From positions 7,152,501 to 7,216,500 of the forward strand of contig OY747704.1 of NCBI GenBank assembly GCA_963556495.2: a stretch of DNA of 64,000 nt, written 5' to 3'. The position numbers and the translations under genes were made by a program. This document shows positions 20,919 to 30,769 of the stretch, piece by piece. The notes below the pieces were generated by a model that did no database searches, was not told the origin of the DNA, and saw only the letters and a program-made list of their open reading frames with translations. The stretch comes from Valencia hispanica (lineage: Eukaryota > Chordata > Actinopteri > Cyprinodontiformes > Valenciidae). Each line of letters begins with the position of its first letter. Position 1 is the stretch's first letter.

Positions 20919-20936
20919 AAGGTCCTTTGAGCCGGA
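20919..20936 (+). other. Primer binding site, tRNA-Tyr-like
   Basis: AAGGTCCTTTGAGCCGGA matches the complement of the vertebrate tRNA-Tyr 3' end (TGGTCCTTCGAGCCGGA) with two or three differences. It lies directly after the LTR. Confidence 0.55.
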
Positions 20937-21455
20937 TATTGGTGTTGGCCCTGGATTGAAGAGTAACCTGAAGACATGCAGTCCAATCCATCTCAGTCAG
21001 AATCTGTTGTTAGGCAACGACTTCAGGTTCATCCGCCTATCTATCTTCAAGAATATGATTTGAGTGTGAGCCAAAGACATGTTTTCTAGCCATTAGCCCC
21101 TCACACAGCACAGCAAGCACAGGGTACTGAAGGAAGGCTCAACCAGTTAGAGGTGGGAGATCAGATGGAGACTCAGCTTTCCTCAAGAGCTGACAGCCCT
21201 GTAAGTCAAAGTGGAACAGAACCGATGGAAGCCTTGGCAGCATACTTCGAAGAGAGTCTGCGTCAAGTAAGCAGGCCAAACATGGAACCAAGATATGATC
21301 TGCCTGGTCCTTCTAATTCACTTCCCCAGTCTTTACCCTACCATCGACCATGGGAAAAAAGCCCACCATGGATAGCTCCCGAACCAGTCAGCCAGGATGG
21401 GTTCCAGCTGCCTCATCATCAGATACAGCAACCTGATCCTGTCCACCTTACATAC

Positions 21456-21870
21456 TGTTGAGAAGGTGTTTTCACTCTAATTTAAAGCCTCTCTTAAAGG
21501 AACAGACACACATTTAATTTATGACCCTGGGCTCTCTGAGCTCTCATTTCACCTTCCTGCGTGCTCGTTCATTTCTGTAAAAAGAAGCAATAAGAACAAC
21601 AAACAAAAATTATATATTTTAACAGCGAGACATCGTTCGCTGGACTCAGTTCTAGTAACTGAGCACAGCTTTATCTCATCTCAAAGTTTTTATTGAAACA
21701 AGAGTTAAAAGGACACTCCTCCCACATAGATCTTCGTTTACAGAATGGTCAAAGCTTCTTGACACAAGGCACAGGATGTACCACATTCTTCTTGATTGTT
21801 CACTGTTTCTAAGTGTTTCCACTACAGAATTAAACCCTCCTACAACATTTACAGAATTTCTATCTCTTCA
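21456..21870 (-). repeat. Solo LTR of the tRNA-Trp ERV in BEL gag, 4-bp duplication
   Basis: The 415-base unit is in reverse orientation (TGTTGAGAAGG at the left, CTCTTCA at the right). ATAC flanks both sides (21452-21455, 21871-21874). Removing it and one ATAC gives the continuous BEL frame VHLTYRPVSRS. Confidence 0.9.
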
Positions 21871-22753
21871 ATACAGACCTGTCTCCAGATCACCTTGCTC
21901 TCCCTCCCTGAGTGCACAGAGTCAAACAGTACTGCATCCTACTCAGCATAACTTCAACCACCCATTGGAGTTGAATCAGGTGACGGGTCATCAGCCTTAT
22001 ACACCTCACACTTCACCTCAGAAGTCCGTCACCGAAGATCCAGATAGAAACCAGGTTCTATATAACTTATTTGGGAGAATGTTAAGTGAGTGGCAGATTA
22101 TGAGAGACCAGGTGACATCCCTAACTCCCAGCAAACCCTCAGCCAGCCATGATCCACCAAGCAGCTAGTATGCCTTCATATGAAGCCCCTATCAGGAAGT
22201 TTACTGATGTGCCTCATTATTATCAGTATCAGCCCCCTCCTGACATTCATAGTAGTAAGTCATCTTATGCCTGGCATCCACAGGTGTCATTATCCAGACC
22301 TACGCATGCTTTACCACCTCCGGCAGCACCCCAACTACATCCTCCCCAACCCCAAACGCCATACTATAGAGCTGCAGTGGTACCTACCTCCTATCCAGCA
22401 GCCAAAGAACAACCCTACAGGGGTCCCATACCAACAATACCAAACTTTGTCACAAAGGATCCCAGTGAGTTTACTCGCCTGAAGTTCGCCCTTGACAACC
22501 TTTTGTCTTCTGATTCCAACGAATTATTCAGATAGCAAATCCTCATGGACTACTTGAAGCTTGAGGAGGCTCGCCTGGTAGCAGACTCTTTTCTGAACTC
22601 CCCATTTCCCTTTTCCAACACAGTGGCTGCCCTGAATGAAAGATATGGACAACCCCATAAGCTCGCCCTCAAGAAGATAGCAAATGTGATGGATTCAGCA
22701 GACATAAGGAGAGGGGATACAGAGGCATTTGAGAGATTCGCCTTACAGATCCG

Positions 22754-24115
22754 GGGTCTCATTTATAAAACTGCGTAGAATCATTACTTAAACCGTACTT
22801 AAGCTCAGCAACTTTTTTTTACTTACGCCTAGTAAGTTTCCGATCTATCAAACTTGGAGTATGTACAGCTGCACGCACTTTCCGTTTTATAAATCCCACT
22901 CTCACTAGAAATGTGCGCAGGTGTTTTTGGATCATATCCCGCCTCCTACACACCCACTTTCTCCCATAAACGGTCCATGCAAAGTGTCTAGTGAACATTT
23001 TGCATTGACTTAAGCCAGCTAATATGGGGCGTTTCACGGGTAACCATGGCAACCGAGAGGGGGAGAAAGTAATTCCGCAGAGACAGCTGCAGGCTCGTAG
23101 AGACACGGTAAACTGTTTTATTTCAATCACTCAATCAGCGCTTTACTCAGCCAAAGGCAGCCAAAGTGCTTCACATTAAAAGACAAAAATACAGTTCCAA
23201 AAAGAAAATGTGTGACAAGAAGAGAGTAAAAAGATTTAAAAATGTAATAATAAAAGCAGCACAAGCAATAAAAAAGATAAGAACAATAAAGTTTCAATTA
23301 GGGCTATATGAATACTTCTTGTAGCAACACTAAGACTGGGATTTATTAAACCAAATAAAACTAGATATTTAAAGCCTGACAGAAAAGGTGGATTTTAAGT
23401 CTACTTTTAAAAAGTATCATCCTTGCAACATATTGTTTTGAGGTCACAAACAAACGGAAGAGCTGCAAGTGACTCAGTCTTGATGCAGCAGCGTTCCTGA
23501 TATAAATAAGAAGATCGGGGGACAGGCTGCACGATTCCAGTGGGTCAGTAGTTCCAACACCGGGTCCAGTTCAGCACATAGATCTAATACGACCGCTTGA
23601 AGGAATCTACACCGGGTCCCCCATCCAGATGCTTCTAGTGGCGTGATCTACAATGAGCACCAGCATCCATTGTGCATCATTATGCAGGGGATGCTGCAGT
23701 ATTCGTACTTCACACAATTAATTCACCAATAAGTGCAATTTCTATATAACCTGAATAGATAAATACATATGAACATATTGTGATATAATTCTTATGTGCA
23801 ACATATTTTTATTCAGATTCTCCTTGTTATTCTCAGCTCAGAGATGGGGGGGTGACTGCTGGTTGTGTGTCTGTGTGTGCAAAGCTCTACAAGTTTAAAA
23901 TTGTGGCTTTGATTTTCATTTTTGCCATCACTCCTGCTGTGCGGTCAGTGTCCTCTGTGTCCACAAAGTGCGTAAGCAACATCCTTAGTGTGCTTAAAGT
24001 TGCGCACATTTTTCCATCACGTTTTTTTCAATAAATCCCAAACCTTGCATAGAAAGTTGGTTATGTAGTTTTCAGACCCCGTTTTGTGCGCAAGCAAGCT
24101 TTATAAATGAGACCC
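22754..24115. mobile_element. DNA transposon with GGGTCTCATTTATAAA ends (PIF/Harbinger-like candidate)
   Basis: Inverted ends GGGTCTCATTTATAAA (22754) and TTTATAAATGAGACCC (ending 24115) are flanked by CCG (22751-22753, 24116-24118). Removing the element and one CCG restores the BEL frame LQIRSLVGMLNTLG. A 3-bp duplication fits PIF/Harbinger, but CCG is not the usual TWA target. No transposase was recognised. A LINE-like tail (GCCAAAGTGCTTCACATTAA near 23160) may be nested inside. Confidence 0.7.
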
Positions 24116-24773
24116 CCGATCTCTTGTTGGCATGCTTAACACTCTGGGTCCTGAAGGTAAAACAGAGTTACGATGTGGGTCACATGTAGCACGACTCCTG
24201 AGCAAGTTGCCAGCAGAGATGAGGTCAGAGTTCAGACGTCGAATGGGTCACCGTCCTAGAGCAGTATACACTTTAACAGATCTGTCTTAGTGGCTTCAGT
24301 ATGAAGCATGGTGTCAAAGCTCTGAGACACAGATTAGCAGCAAGGGACAGAGACAGGGGCAAAAATTGGACCACAAACGGGAGATGAGATCATCAGCCTG
24401 TTCAACCACCATACTACATGGAGCGGATGAAGAAGCCACCAACAAAACGCCTCAGACATCCACATCCAATTCAGCACAGTCACCAAAGAAGAAAGCCATA
24501 ACCAGGGCTTTCTGTCCCTATTGTAACACGGATGATCATTATCTCAGTCAGTGCACCACCTTTAAAGCCTTCAGTAAAGATCAGATTACTGACTGAATCA
24601 AGACTAATGGTCGCTGCTGGCAATGTGCCCGCACTCACCAAGCTGTGCAGTGCACCCTGAAGAATCCGTGAAACATCTGTAAAGGAAGACACCTTCAGAT
24701 CCTACATGAAGTAAACTCCAAGGACAGTAGCACTAAAAAGGATTCATACCAGCTTGGTTCAACTACTGAAACG

Positions 24774-25115
24774 TTGTACCTGGACCAGCCTATTGACTGC
24801 AAACAAGTTCTTTTGAAAGTAATCAGAGATCTGATTCGCCACCAGGGAAAGACACTCGACACCTACGCAGTGCTCGTTGATGGATCAGAGCGGACCATCC
24901 TGCTCGCCACTACTGTGTTCAAACTGGGGATACAAGGCAAAGAGGAGAGTTTAGCACTGAGAACGATTCGCCCAGATGTCCAGACCATCAGCGGCTCCTC
25001 TGTCTCTTTCCAGTTATCCCCTGCCAGTCAGCCACAGAAGAACTTTCAGGTCAAAGCAGCATTGACTGCCGAACGCTTTAGACTGGCAGATCATTCCTAT
25101 CCTGCTACCCCCTGA
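24774..25115 (+). pseudogene. pol: BEL/Pao aspartic protease region
   Basis: The frame includes LDTYAVLVDGSERTILLATT, which lines up with the BEL protease block where a DDGSERT-like catalytic loop is usual. Here the first catalytic Asp position reads Val. The region ends at a TGA near 25113, and pol continues in another frame from about 25116. Position between the gag zinc knuckles and RT is as expected. Confidence 0.6.
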
Positions 25116-26950
25116 GAAGGTATAAGCACCTTATAGATCTACCTTTGCAGCCTTTTGAACATGCATCTCCACTGTTGCTCATTGGTGCCGACCACTCCCA
25201 TTTGATCACAGCAATTGCACCTGTTCATCTGGGACCACCAGGTAGGCCTGCAGCAGTAAAGACACGATGGATGTTATTGGGACCTGTCCGACTCCTTCAG
25301 ACTCTGAAACCTCAAGAGTGTCTATTCCTTTCCCTCAGCCCCGCAGAGCTAGGACTGAAGAGAGATGTGGAAAGACTTTGGCAACTCGATGTCTTTCCTT
25401 ATCACTGTGAAAAGCAGGTCACAAGATCAAGAGAGGATCAGGAAGCTATCAGCCTCTTAGAGGCCAAATCAACCAGAGAAGACGTAGACGGGGTTCTTCG
25501 TTATGCCACACCCCTGCTCCGAAAGAAGGATTTTCCCTGCTTCCAGGCCCCAAAGGAAGCTGTAATGCCCAGTCTCCGGAGCATGGAAAGACGTCTCGCA
25601 AAAGCCCTTGATAAGGCAGCTGCATATAATGCAGAGGTCAAGAAGCTTGTAACTGCCAAAGTCCTAGCCGAACTTTCCACTGAGACCACTCCCACTGGAG
25701 AAAGTTGGTACAGTACATTCCTCATTTCATGGTTAACCATAACGGCAAACACAGAATAGTATTCAACTGCTCCTTCAGATACAAAGGTCTCAATATCAAC
25801 GAGTTCCTGCTGCCTGGTCCAACTCTAAGCCCTTCTCTTCTAGGTGTTCTCTTCCGCTTCAGGGAGCACAGTGTGGCGATCAGTGGAGACATACGTGGCA
25901 TGTTTCACCAGGTCCTGCACTTGCCTGAAGACAAGCCACTGCTATGCTTTCTCTGGCGCGACATGGAGAAAGATCACGCACCTGAGATTTATGAGTGGCA
26001 AGTACTCCCCTTCGGGACTACTTGTAGTCCTTGTTGTGCATCCTTTGCTCTACAGCAGTGTTTCTCAAACTTTTTTTATCATTCCCCACTTTGGACAAAG
26101 GAGCATACACAACCCCCCCCGCTTTTATCACCCCAACAGAATGGTGACCACGCCTGATTTTTAAAGTGTTGTATTTATTTAAATAGCCGAGTTAGTCTAC
26201 AAGTTTTTAAGTATATGCTGTCAGTAGTTGCTACATGTAGAACTTCAGCTCACAGTTGGAGAAAATAAAAGTTGTAGTTTTATCACAAATGCAAAGCTTT
26301 CAAAAATACAAAAGAAAATGAAAAAAAGAAAAATAGAGCAAGATACCCATCCCTGTATTTCCTCCGTGGTTGACCGTGTGACTTCTCTGACTCTGAAACG
26401 TTCCCTGATCTTTTTAGATATTTGTCCATTTTGTAGATGGAATCTCTGATAATGCGGCCACTTCAGCTTGTTTTGTTCTGCTGCGATATATTCCAACGTC
26501 AAACTCCCTGCCCGATTTTCCAGGTCCCAGTTCTGTTTACAATGGTGATCACAATTGCTAATTTATTTGAGTGCGTTTTATTTTGTGAGAGGGGGGAGCT
26601 GGTTGATTTAATTTACAGTGCAGTGAAACATTCACAACGACAGAATCGCCCCATAGTTTGAGAAACACTGCTCTACAGAGATATGTGACATTGTACAGCC
26701 TGCCAGAGGATGACATGAGATCCACTGTAATAGGTGTTTTTATGCCAGGAAGCATGCAAACTGCTCGACAAGTTAAGGAACCTTCTAACTTCAGGGGAAT
26801 TTGATATTCAGCAGTGGGCCAGCAACAGCCAGACATTGTCAGTCACCTTCCATCAGAGGCCAGACCTGCCAAACTGGAACTGTGGCTCTCACAGGACAAT
26901 GCTGGAGCAACAGAATCCACTTGGGCTTGAGTTGGTTCTGTGACACGGAC
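25116..26950 (+). pseudogene. pol: BEL/Pao reverse transcriptase, split by a hAT and cut off by an ERV
   Basis: Linker and RT residues run from 25145 (LLLIGADHSHLI) through TRWMLLGPVRLL and RKKDFPCFQAPKEAV. The fingers/palm block HRIVFNCSFRYKGLNINEF, GDIRGMFHQVLHLPED and LPFGTTCSPCCASFALQ ends at 26055. After the hAT it resumes as RYVTLYSLPEDDMRSTV and then KLLDKLRNLLTSGEFDIQQW. The catalytic YVDN-type box expected between STV and the LRNLL block is not present; only about 15 unexplained bases lie there. The frame then reaches FCDTD at the ERV insertion. Confidence 0.8.
26056..26670. mobile_element. Short hAT element (615 bp) with perfect 8-bp duplication
   Basis: Inverted ends CAGTGTTTCTCAAACT (26056) and AGTTTGAGAAACACTG (ending 26670) are flanked by CTCTACAG on both sides (26048-26055, 26671-26678). 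No transposase frame is present. Excising it rejoins the BEL RT as FALQRYVTLY. Confidence 0.92.
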
Positions 26951-27369
26951 TGTTGGAGAATATGTGATAAATGCAGTCTGTTCTTTTGTTTAACTTTGTG
27001 TGTCAAGAATAAGGGAAGTAACTTTTAGTGTGGGGGTAAGAACTTTCTTAAGGAAATGTGCTTATAAGGAACTGACTTTGCAAAAATATGCTGTGCAAAC
27101 AGGATGCACCTACAAACCGTTAGAAACAGTTCTGCTGTGTGTTGTATGGTGATAAGATAAGACTATGTGGGTGTGGTGAAACGGTTCATATGTGTGAATA
27201 AATAGAAGCTGGGATTCTCAACATCTTTGAGACTCTGCTGGAACGGAACTCAGACTGGTGTGTCATTTCTGTTACTGCACGGTCTCCCTCAATTGAGCAA
27301 ACACATTTCACATCTCCTCTGTGCGTGCTTTCCTTTCTAGGTGACCTGTGAAGCTAAAATAACCTAACA
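26951..27369 (+). repeat. 5' LTR of the tRNA-His ERV
   Basis: It starts TGTTGGAGAATATG and ends CCTAACA. A poly(A) signal AATAAA lies at about 27200. Five differences from the 3' LTR are seen (for example TTTTAGTG against TTTTAATG, and CTGCACGG against CTGCGCGG). Confidence 0.95.
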
Positions 27370-27373
27370 TTTC

Positions 27374-27388
27374 TGGTGCCGTGACTCG
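27374..27388 (+). other. Primer binding site, tRNA-His
   Basis: TGGTGCCGTGACTCG is complementary to the 3' end of vertebrate tRNA-His over 15 bases and lies 4 bases after the LTR. Confidence 0.85.
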
Positions 27389-28224
27389 ACGCTTGGTCCT
27401 CGGGGGAAGGTCTTCGCCGGAGGGCTGAAAGGGATCCCGCCTTCACCAAAGTCCAGGCTGCGTTTTTGCTTCACTGGCCAGCTGTCTTAGCTCCGCCGGA
27501 CACCTTCACTCCTGGTCCCTTGCGATCGACTCGGTTTGAATCGCTCGCACAGGGGGGAGATTGTAAGTACGAGTTTGGTTTTTTGCACCCTTATTTTAAA
27601 AAATATCTAACTAAGACAGAGAGGGTATAGTTCTGCTGTTCAGGTTTAAAAGACGTTTTAAACCTCTGACTAGGGAGTCAGGTATTGAGCCTTCCCGGGA
27701 CAAAATAGGAATAAAATAGGTATAAAACAGTTGATTATATGGGAAGGTTGTAACAGATTAGATCGGTGAAATCTAAAACCACCTCAGAGGGATATAAAGA
27801 ACGCCACTGAAGGCAGTAAAAATACGAAACAGCAGAACTCAAAAACAAAAGTACCGACCCTAGGTTGGTATAAGTTCCTTATGCATGCCATTTCCTCCTG
27901 AAACCTGACGGTGTTAACGTACGGAGAGAAAGGCATTCAAGGGACGTCCTATGCGGATCTAAAAATTGTACTGTTCTTAGATTAGAAAAGTCTATTGACT
28001 CAAAATAAGGGTACATGAAACCGGAACATAAAACAATACGATCCTTAAAACAATTAAAACAAAAAATAAATTGGAACTAATGCCTGATTTCATCCAGAAA
28101 AAAACAACGTTTCTTATTGCGTGTTTTACTGTCATTTTAATTGTAATAATCGTTGTAGTAATTTTAGAATTATTGGGATTTATTCCTGCAGATTTCCCAC
28201 GACCAATTAACAAAACTAATTAAA
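27389..28224 (+). other. ERV leader (packaging region)
   Basis: About 840 bases lie between the PBS and the gag start. No coding signal is seen. A possible 5' splice donor (TTGTAAGTACG at about 27561-27571) lies where retroviral donors usually do. Packaging function is inferred from position only. Confidence 0.5.
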
Positions 28225-28779
28225 ATGGGTGCTGCAGAGTCTGCCCTCTTAAAGGGGGATCTCAAATATGTGCACACAAAGCATCTAACGAGTTTAAAAT
28301 ACATAAAAAGATGGCAACAAAAATACAAAGTTGATGGAAAATTAAAAGGGGACCAATGGGACATTTTAGTCACCCAACTGGAAGCAAAAGTTGCAACCTC
28401 CACTGGCAAAAAGAAAGAAGTGAAAGATGATCAATTGCAAATTGCTAAAATATGGGCTGCAGAAACTAGGACCCGTAAAGCTGCTATAAATAACAAAAAG
28501 AAAACTAAACAGGGTGGAGGCGACGGCAATGGCACTTTTTTCATAAAGAAATTGAGTGATGAGCTTTCGACTCTGGCACCACCCTATGCACCAGCACAAC
28601 AGCAACGGCAGCCAGCAGCTGCCCCCCAGGCCCCCCTTCCACCAGACCCCACTGGGGGTCCTCCTCCAGACCAATCATCTGAATCTGAGTCAGAGGAGGA
28701 TGGTGAGGAAGCCTCTGCCCCACCGCCTAAACCATCTAGGAGCAGGAAACATAATAAAGGGAGAAAGAAAGGGAACTGA
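28225..28779 (+). CDS. gag: ERV Gag, matrix and proline-rich region
   Basis: The frame starts MGAAESALLKGD. The Gly after Met fits N-terminal myristoylation, so membrane targeting of Gag is likely. About 100 residues of basic, helical matrix-like sequence follow, then a Gln/Pro-rich linker (residues about 115-150), an acidic Ser/Glu patch (SESESEEDGEE) and a basic end. Capsid continues one reading frame over, with the crossover between about 28735 and 28779. A one-base insertion or two-base loss therefore split gag. The start has a good context (AAAATGG). Confidence 0.8.
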   Translation: MGAAESALLKGDLKYVHTKHLTSLKYIKRWQQKYKVDGKLKGDQWDILVTQLEAKVATSTGKKKEVKDDQLQIAKIWAAETRTRKAAINNKKKTKQGGGDGNGTFFIKKLSDELSTLAPPYAPAQQQRQPAAAPQAPLPPDPTGGPPPDQSSESESEEDGEEASAPPPKPSRSRKHNKGRKKGN

Positions 28780-29773
28780 ATCTGGCCCGTCAGGACTCTA
28801 CCCCATGGTGGAAGTTCCCCGTTCAGATCTAACCCAACCACGCCAATATGTTTTTAGGCCATGGACTTTAAAATATGTTAAAGAAGTGGTTGAGCAAATA
28901 ACCCCTCACCGCGATGATTCAAACAAGTGGGTTGAAGACGTGATTGATATTGTCAAATCATACAAATTGAATGGCATAGAATTAGGCCAAGTTGTGGCAG
29001 CAGCTTTAGGAAAAGATTGGCATGTTGTAAGAAGCGACTGTACCGGAACAGATCCACAAGGAGCAGTGCTCCAGTTCGAAAATGATTTTGGTGGCGATTT
29101 GAGAACACAGTTTGATGCACTGGCAACCAGAGTGAGGGACAGATTTAAAAAGAAACCTGATTATGGCCATATGGCATCAATCAAACAAAAACTAGGTGAA
29201 TCAGTGGATGACTTTAGGTTCCGTTATCAGAAAGAACATGACATTCACAGTGGACTGGACCGCAATGATGCTGATAATAGCGCATATCAGCCACATTTGT
29301 GTAACGGACTACTTAATAGTTTTTATCCTACGATTACTAATTGGATTAAAAATCATCTCCTCACCTGGGAAACATCTAACTTGATTGATCTGATGGCAAA
29401 TGCTAGATTTGCTGAAGGAGTAATGGAAAGGAAAGGTAATAAGCCAAAGCCTCCCTCTGGCCCCTCCGCGCAAGTTTTTTATGGAGATGAAGTAGAACAG
29501 GAAGTGTACTATCAAGGACCTCATAGAGGAGGTCAGAGACACAGTGGTAGGGGAAGAGGTGGAGGATATCAGGGTAGATGGCAGGATAGAGGATCACAGG
29601 AAGTAGGCCCCACATGTTGGGTGTGTGGGGGCAAAGGACACATTTCTCATGAATGTGTCGGTAAATCAAACAGGGGGAGAGGAGGTCACAGAGGAAGAGG
29701 AAGAGGAGGTTATGGTCCGTCCCCAAGAGGACCAACAGACCACTCTCAGTTTAGGGATAATTTTCGGGAATGA
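28780..29773 (+). CDS. gag: ERV Gag, capsid and nucleocapsid
   Basis: After the frame change the sequence reads SGLYPMVEV and then a capsid of about 230 residues with a late conserved stretch (SVDDFRFRYQKEHD...). Next comes a Gly/Arg-rich nucleocapsid with one zinc knuckle CWVCGGKGHISHEC (CX2CX4HX4C) near 29615-29656 and RGRG repeats. The capsid assembles the core; the knuckle binds genomic RNA. The frame ends at TGA (29771-29773) followed by CTAG, and the same frame stays open into protease. Upstream residues in this frame (28556-28779) overlap the matrix frame and are probably not translated. Confidence 0.8.
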
Positions 29774-29777
29774 CTAG
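29771..29777 (+). promoter_or_regulatory. Candidate gag-pro stop-codon readthrough site (TGA CTAG)
   Basis: Gag ends at TGA followed by CTAG. Protease follows without another stop for 143 codons in the same frame. Gamma- and epsilonretroviruses make Gag-Pol by reading through the gag stop, and UGA CUAG is a known high-readthrough context in cellular and alphaviral mRNAs. Use here is an inference. Confidence 0.6.
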
Positions 29778-30205
29778 CTTCATCACCCGTTGAGAAGACT
29801 GACAGTGACTTGATCGTAGATTGTTGCGGTGCTTGGGAATTGCTTAATGTGCTAAAAGAAAAACCTTACGTTACTCTTTACGTGGACGGCCAAAAGGTAG
29901 AGTTCCTATGTGATACAGGAGCATGTAGGACTGTAATTTCTTCAGGAGTAGAATTACCTAGGAGTAGAAATACCATTTTGGTAAAATCAGCAGATGGAGC
30001 TACTACTCGCTCCTACCTGTCCAAGCCCATTTTCATAACAGACACTCACTCAGGAAACAGAACTAGAACCGCAGTAGTTCTGTCTCCAGAATGTCCTTTG
30101 AACCTACCGGGAAGAGATCTGATGTCAGCATTAAAAATATCCATAATTCCTGTGGGAGATGGTATGAGAGCAGTGAGGCATGAATCTGACTCTGATTGTT
30201 ATTAA
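29774..30205 (+). CDS. pol: ERV aspartic protease
   Basis: The frame follows the gag stop directly. It has the retropepsin layout: strand VTLYVDGQKVEFLCDTGACR with the catalytic DTGA, a flap-like region (SADGATTRSYL), and the C-terminal CPLNLPGRDLMSAL block. It would mature Gag and Gag-Pol. The active-site residues are intact. The frame ends at TAA (30203-30205) soon after the protease. RT is expected in the same frame and is found there, so the stop and another at 30239-30241 are likely inactivating mutations. Confidence 0.85.
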   Translation, partial: LASSPVEKTDSDLIVDCCGAWELLNVLKEKPYVTLYVDGQKVEFLCDTGACRTVISSGVELPRSRNTILVKSADGATTRSYLSKPIFITDTHSGNRTRTAVVLSPECPLNLPGRDLMSALKISIIPVGDGMRAVRHESDSDCY

Positions 30206-30769
30206 ACTCAGGGAGTACCAGGAGGACAGGGAGTGTATTAATCTCTGCAGGTAAATTTTCAATATAATATTGAAGAGATTACCTACTTTGTTCAATCTGC
30301 CTTAAAAGCCACAACAGATCCTGATAAAAATATCATGCCCTCCTCACAACTACATGTTACAATGACCCTAAGATCAGGGCCTGATCCATCCTATCAGGAG
30401 AAGTTTATGCCAAACACTCCAGTGTTTGTTCCCACAACTTATCTTATCACAGATGGAAAATCATGCTCTGCTGCATCAGTAACATTGCCCACTAACCTGA
30501 AGCCATTATTTGATTTACCCACGGTGCCACACATTTCTTTGACAAAGAGTATAAATACCCAATGGAAAGATTTGGGTTACATGGTCAAACTAGCAGGTGA
30601 AGCCTCAGACTACAAACCAGTTCAGCTACAAAAGGAGGATAAATGGCAATACAGTGAATCAACAGGCCTATACAGACTGCCACTTATTCTTCCGCTGCAA
30701 TGTAGCACCTCAATACAGTCATTAAAATGATTAACAGAACAAATCCTCTTATCAGAAGAAGAGGAATTT
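30206..30769 (+). pseudogene. pol: ERV pro-RT linker, stop-interrupted
   Basis: The same frame as protease and RT is open apart from stops at 30239 and 30728. Residues such as TYLITDGKSCSAASVTLP and DKWQYSESTGLYRLPL have no catalytic motif. They correspond in place to the pro-pol spacer seen in the other ERV (52560-52995). Confidence 0.6.

Larger units (their letters stand above)
20976..24690 (+). pseudogene. gag: BEL/Pao gag, split by two insertions
   Basis: An ATG at 20976 opens MQSNPSQSESVVRQRL. Gag-like frames continue to 21455, resume at 21875 (RPVSRSPCSPS) and continue through 22753, including LDNLLSSDSNELF and LKLEEARLVADSFLNSP. They resume again at 24116 after the DNA transposon. The C-terminal part has two zinc-knuckle-like motifs, CPYCNTDDHYLSQC (about 24510) and CWQCARTHQAVQC (about 24618). 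A stop at 24594 falls between them. Joining across each insertion keeps the frame. Gag would package the element RNA. Other stops (near 21087 and 22533) show it is dead. Confidence 0.75.

Noticed and set aside
28556..28779. Alternative gag start upstream of capsid in the second frame
   Set aside because: The matrix frame covers the same bases with clear Gag composition; the overlap is better explained by a frameshift.
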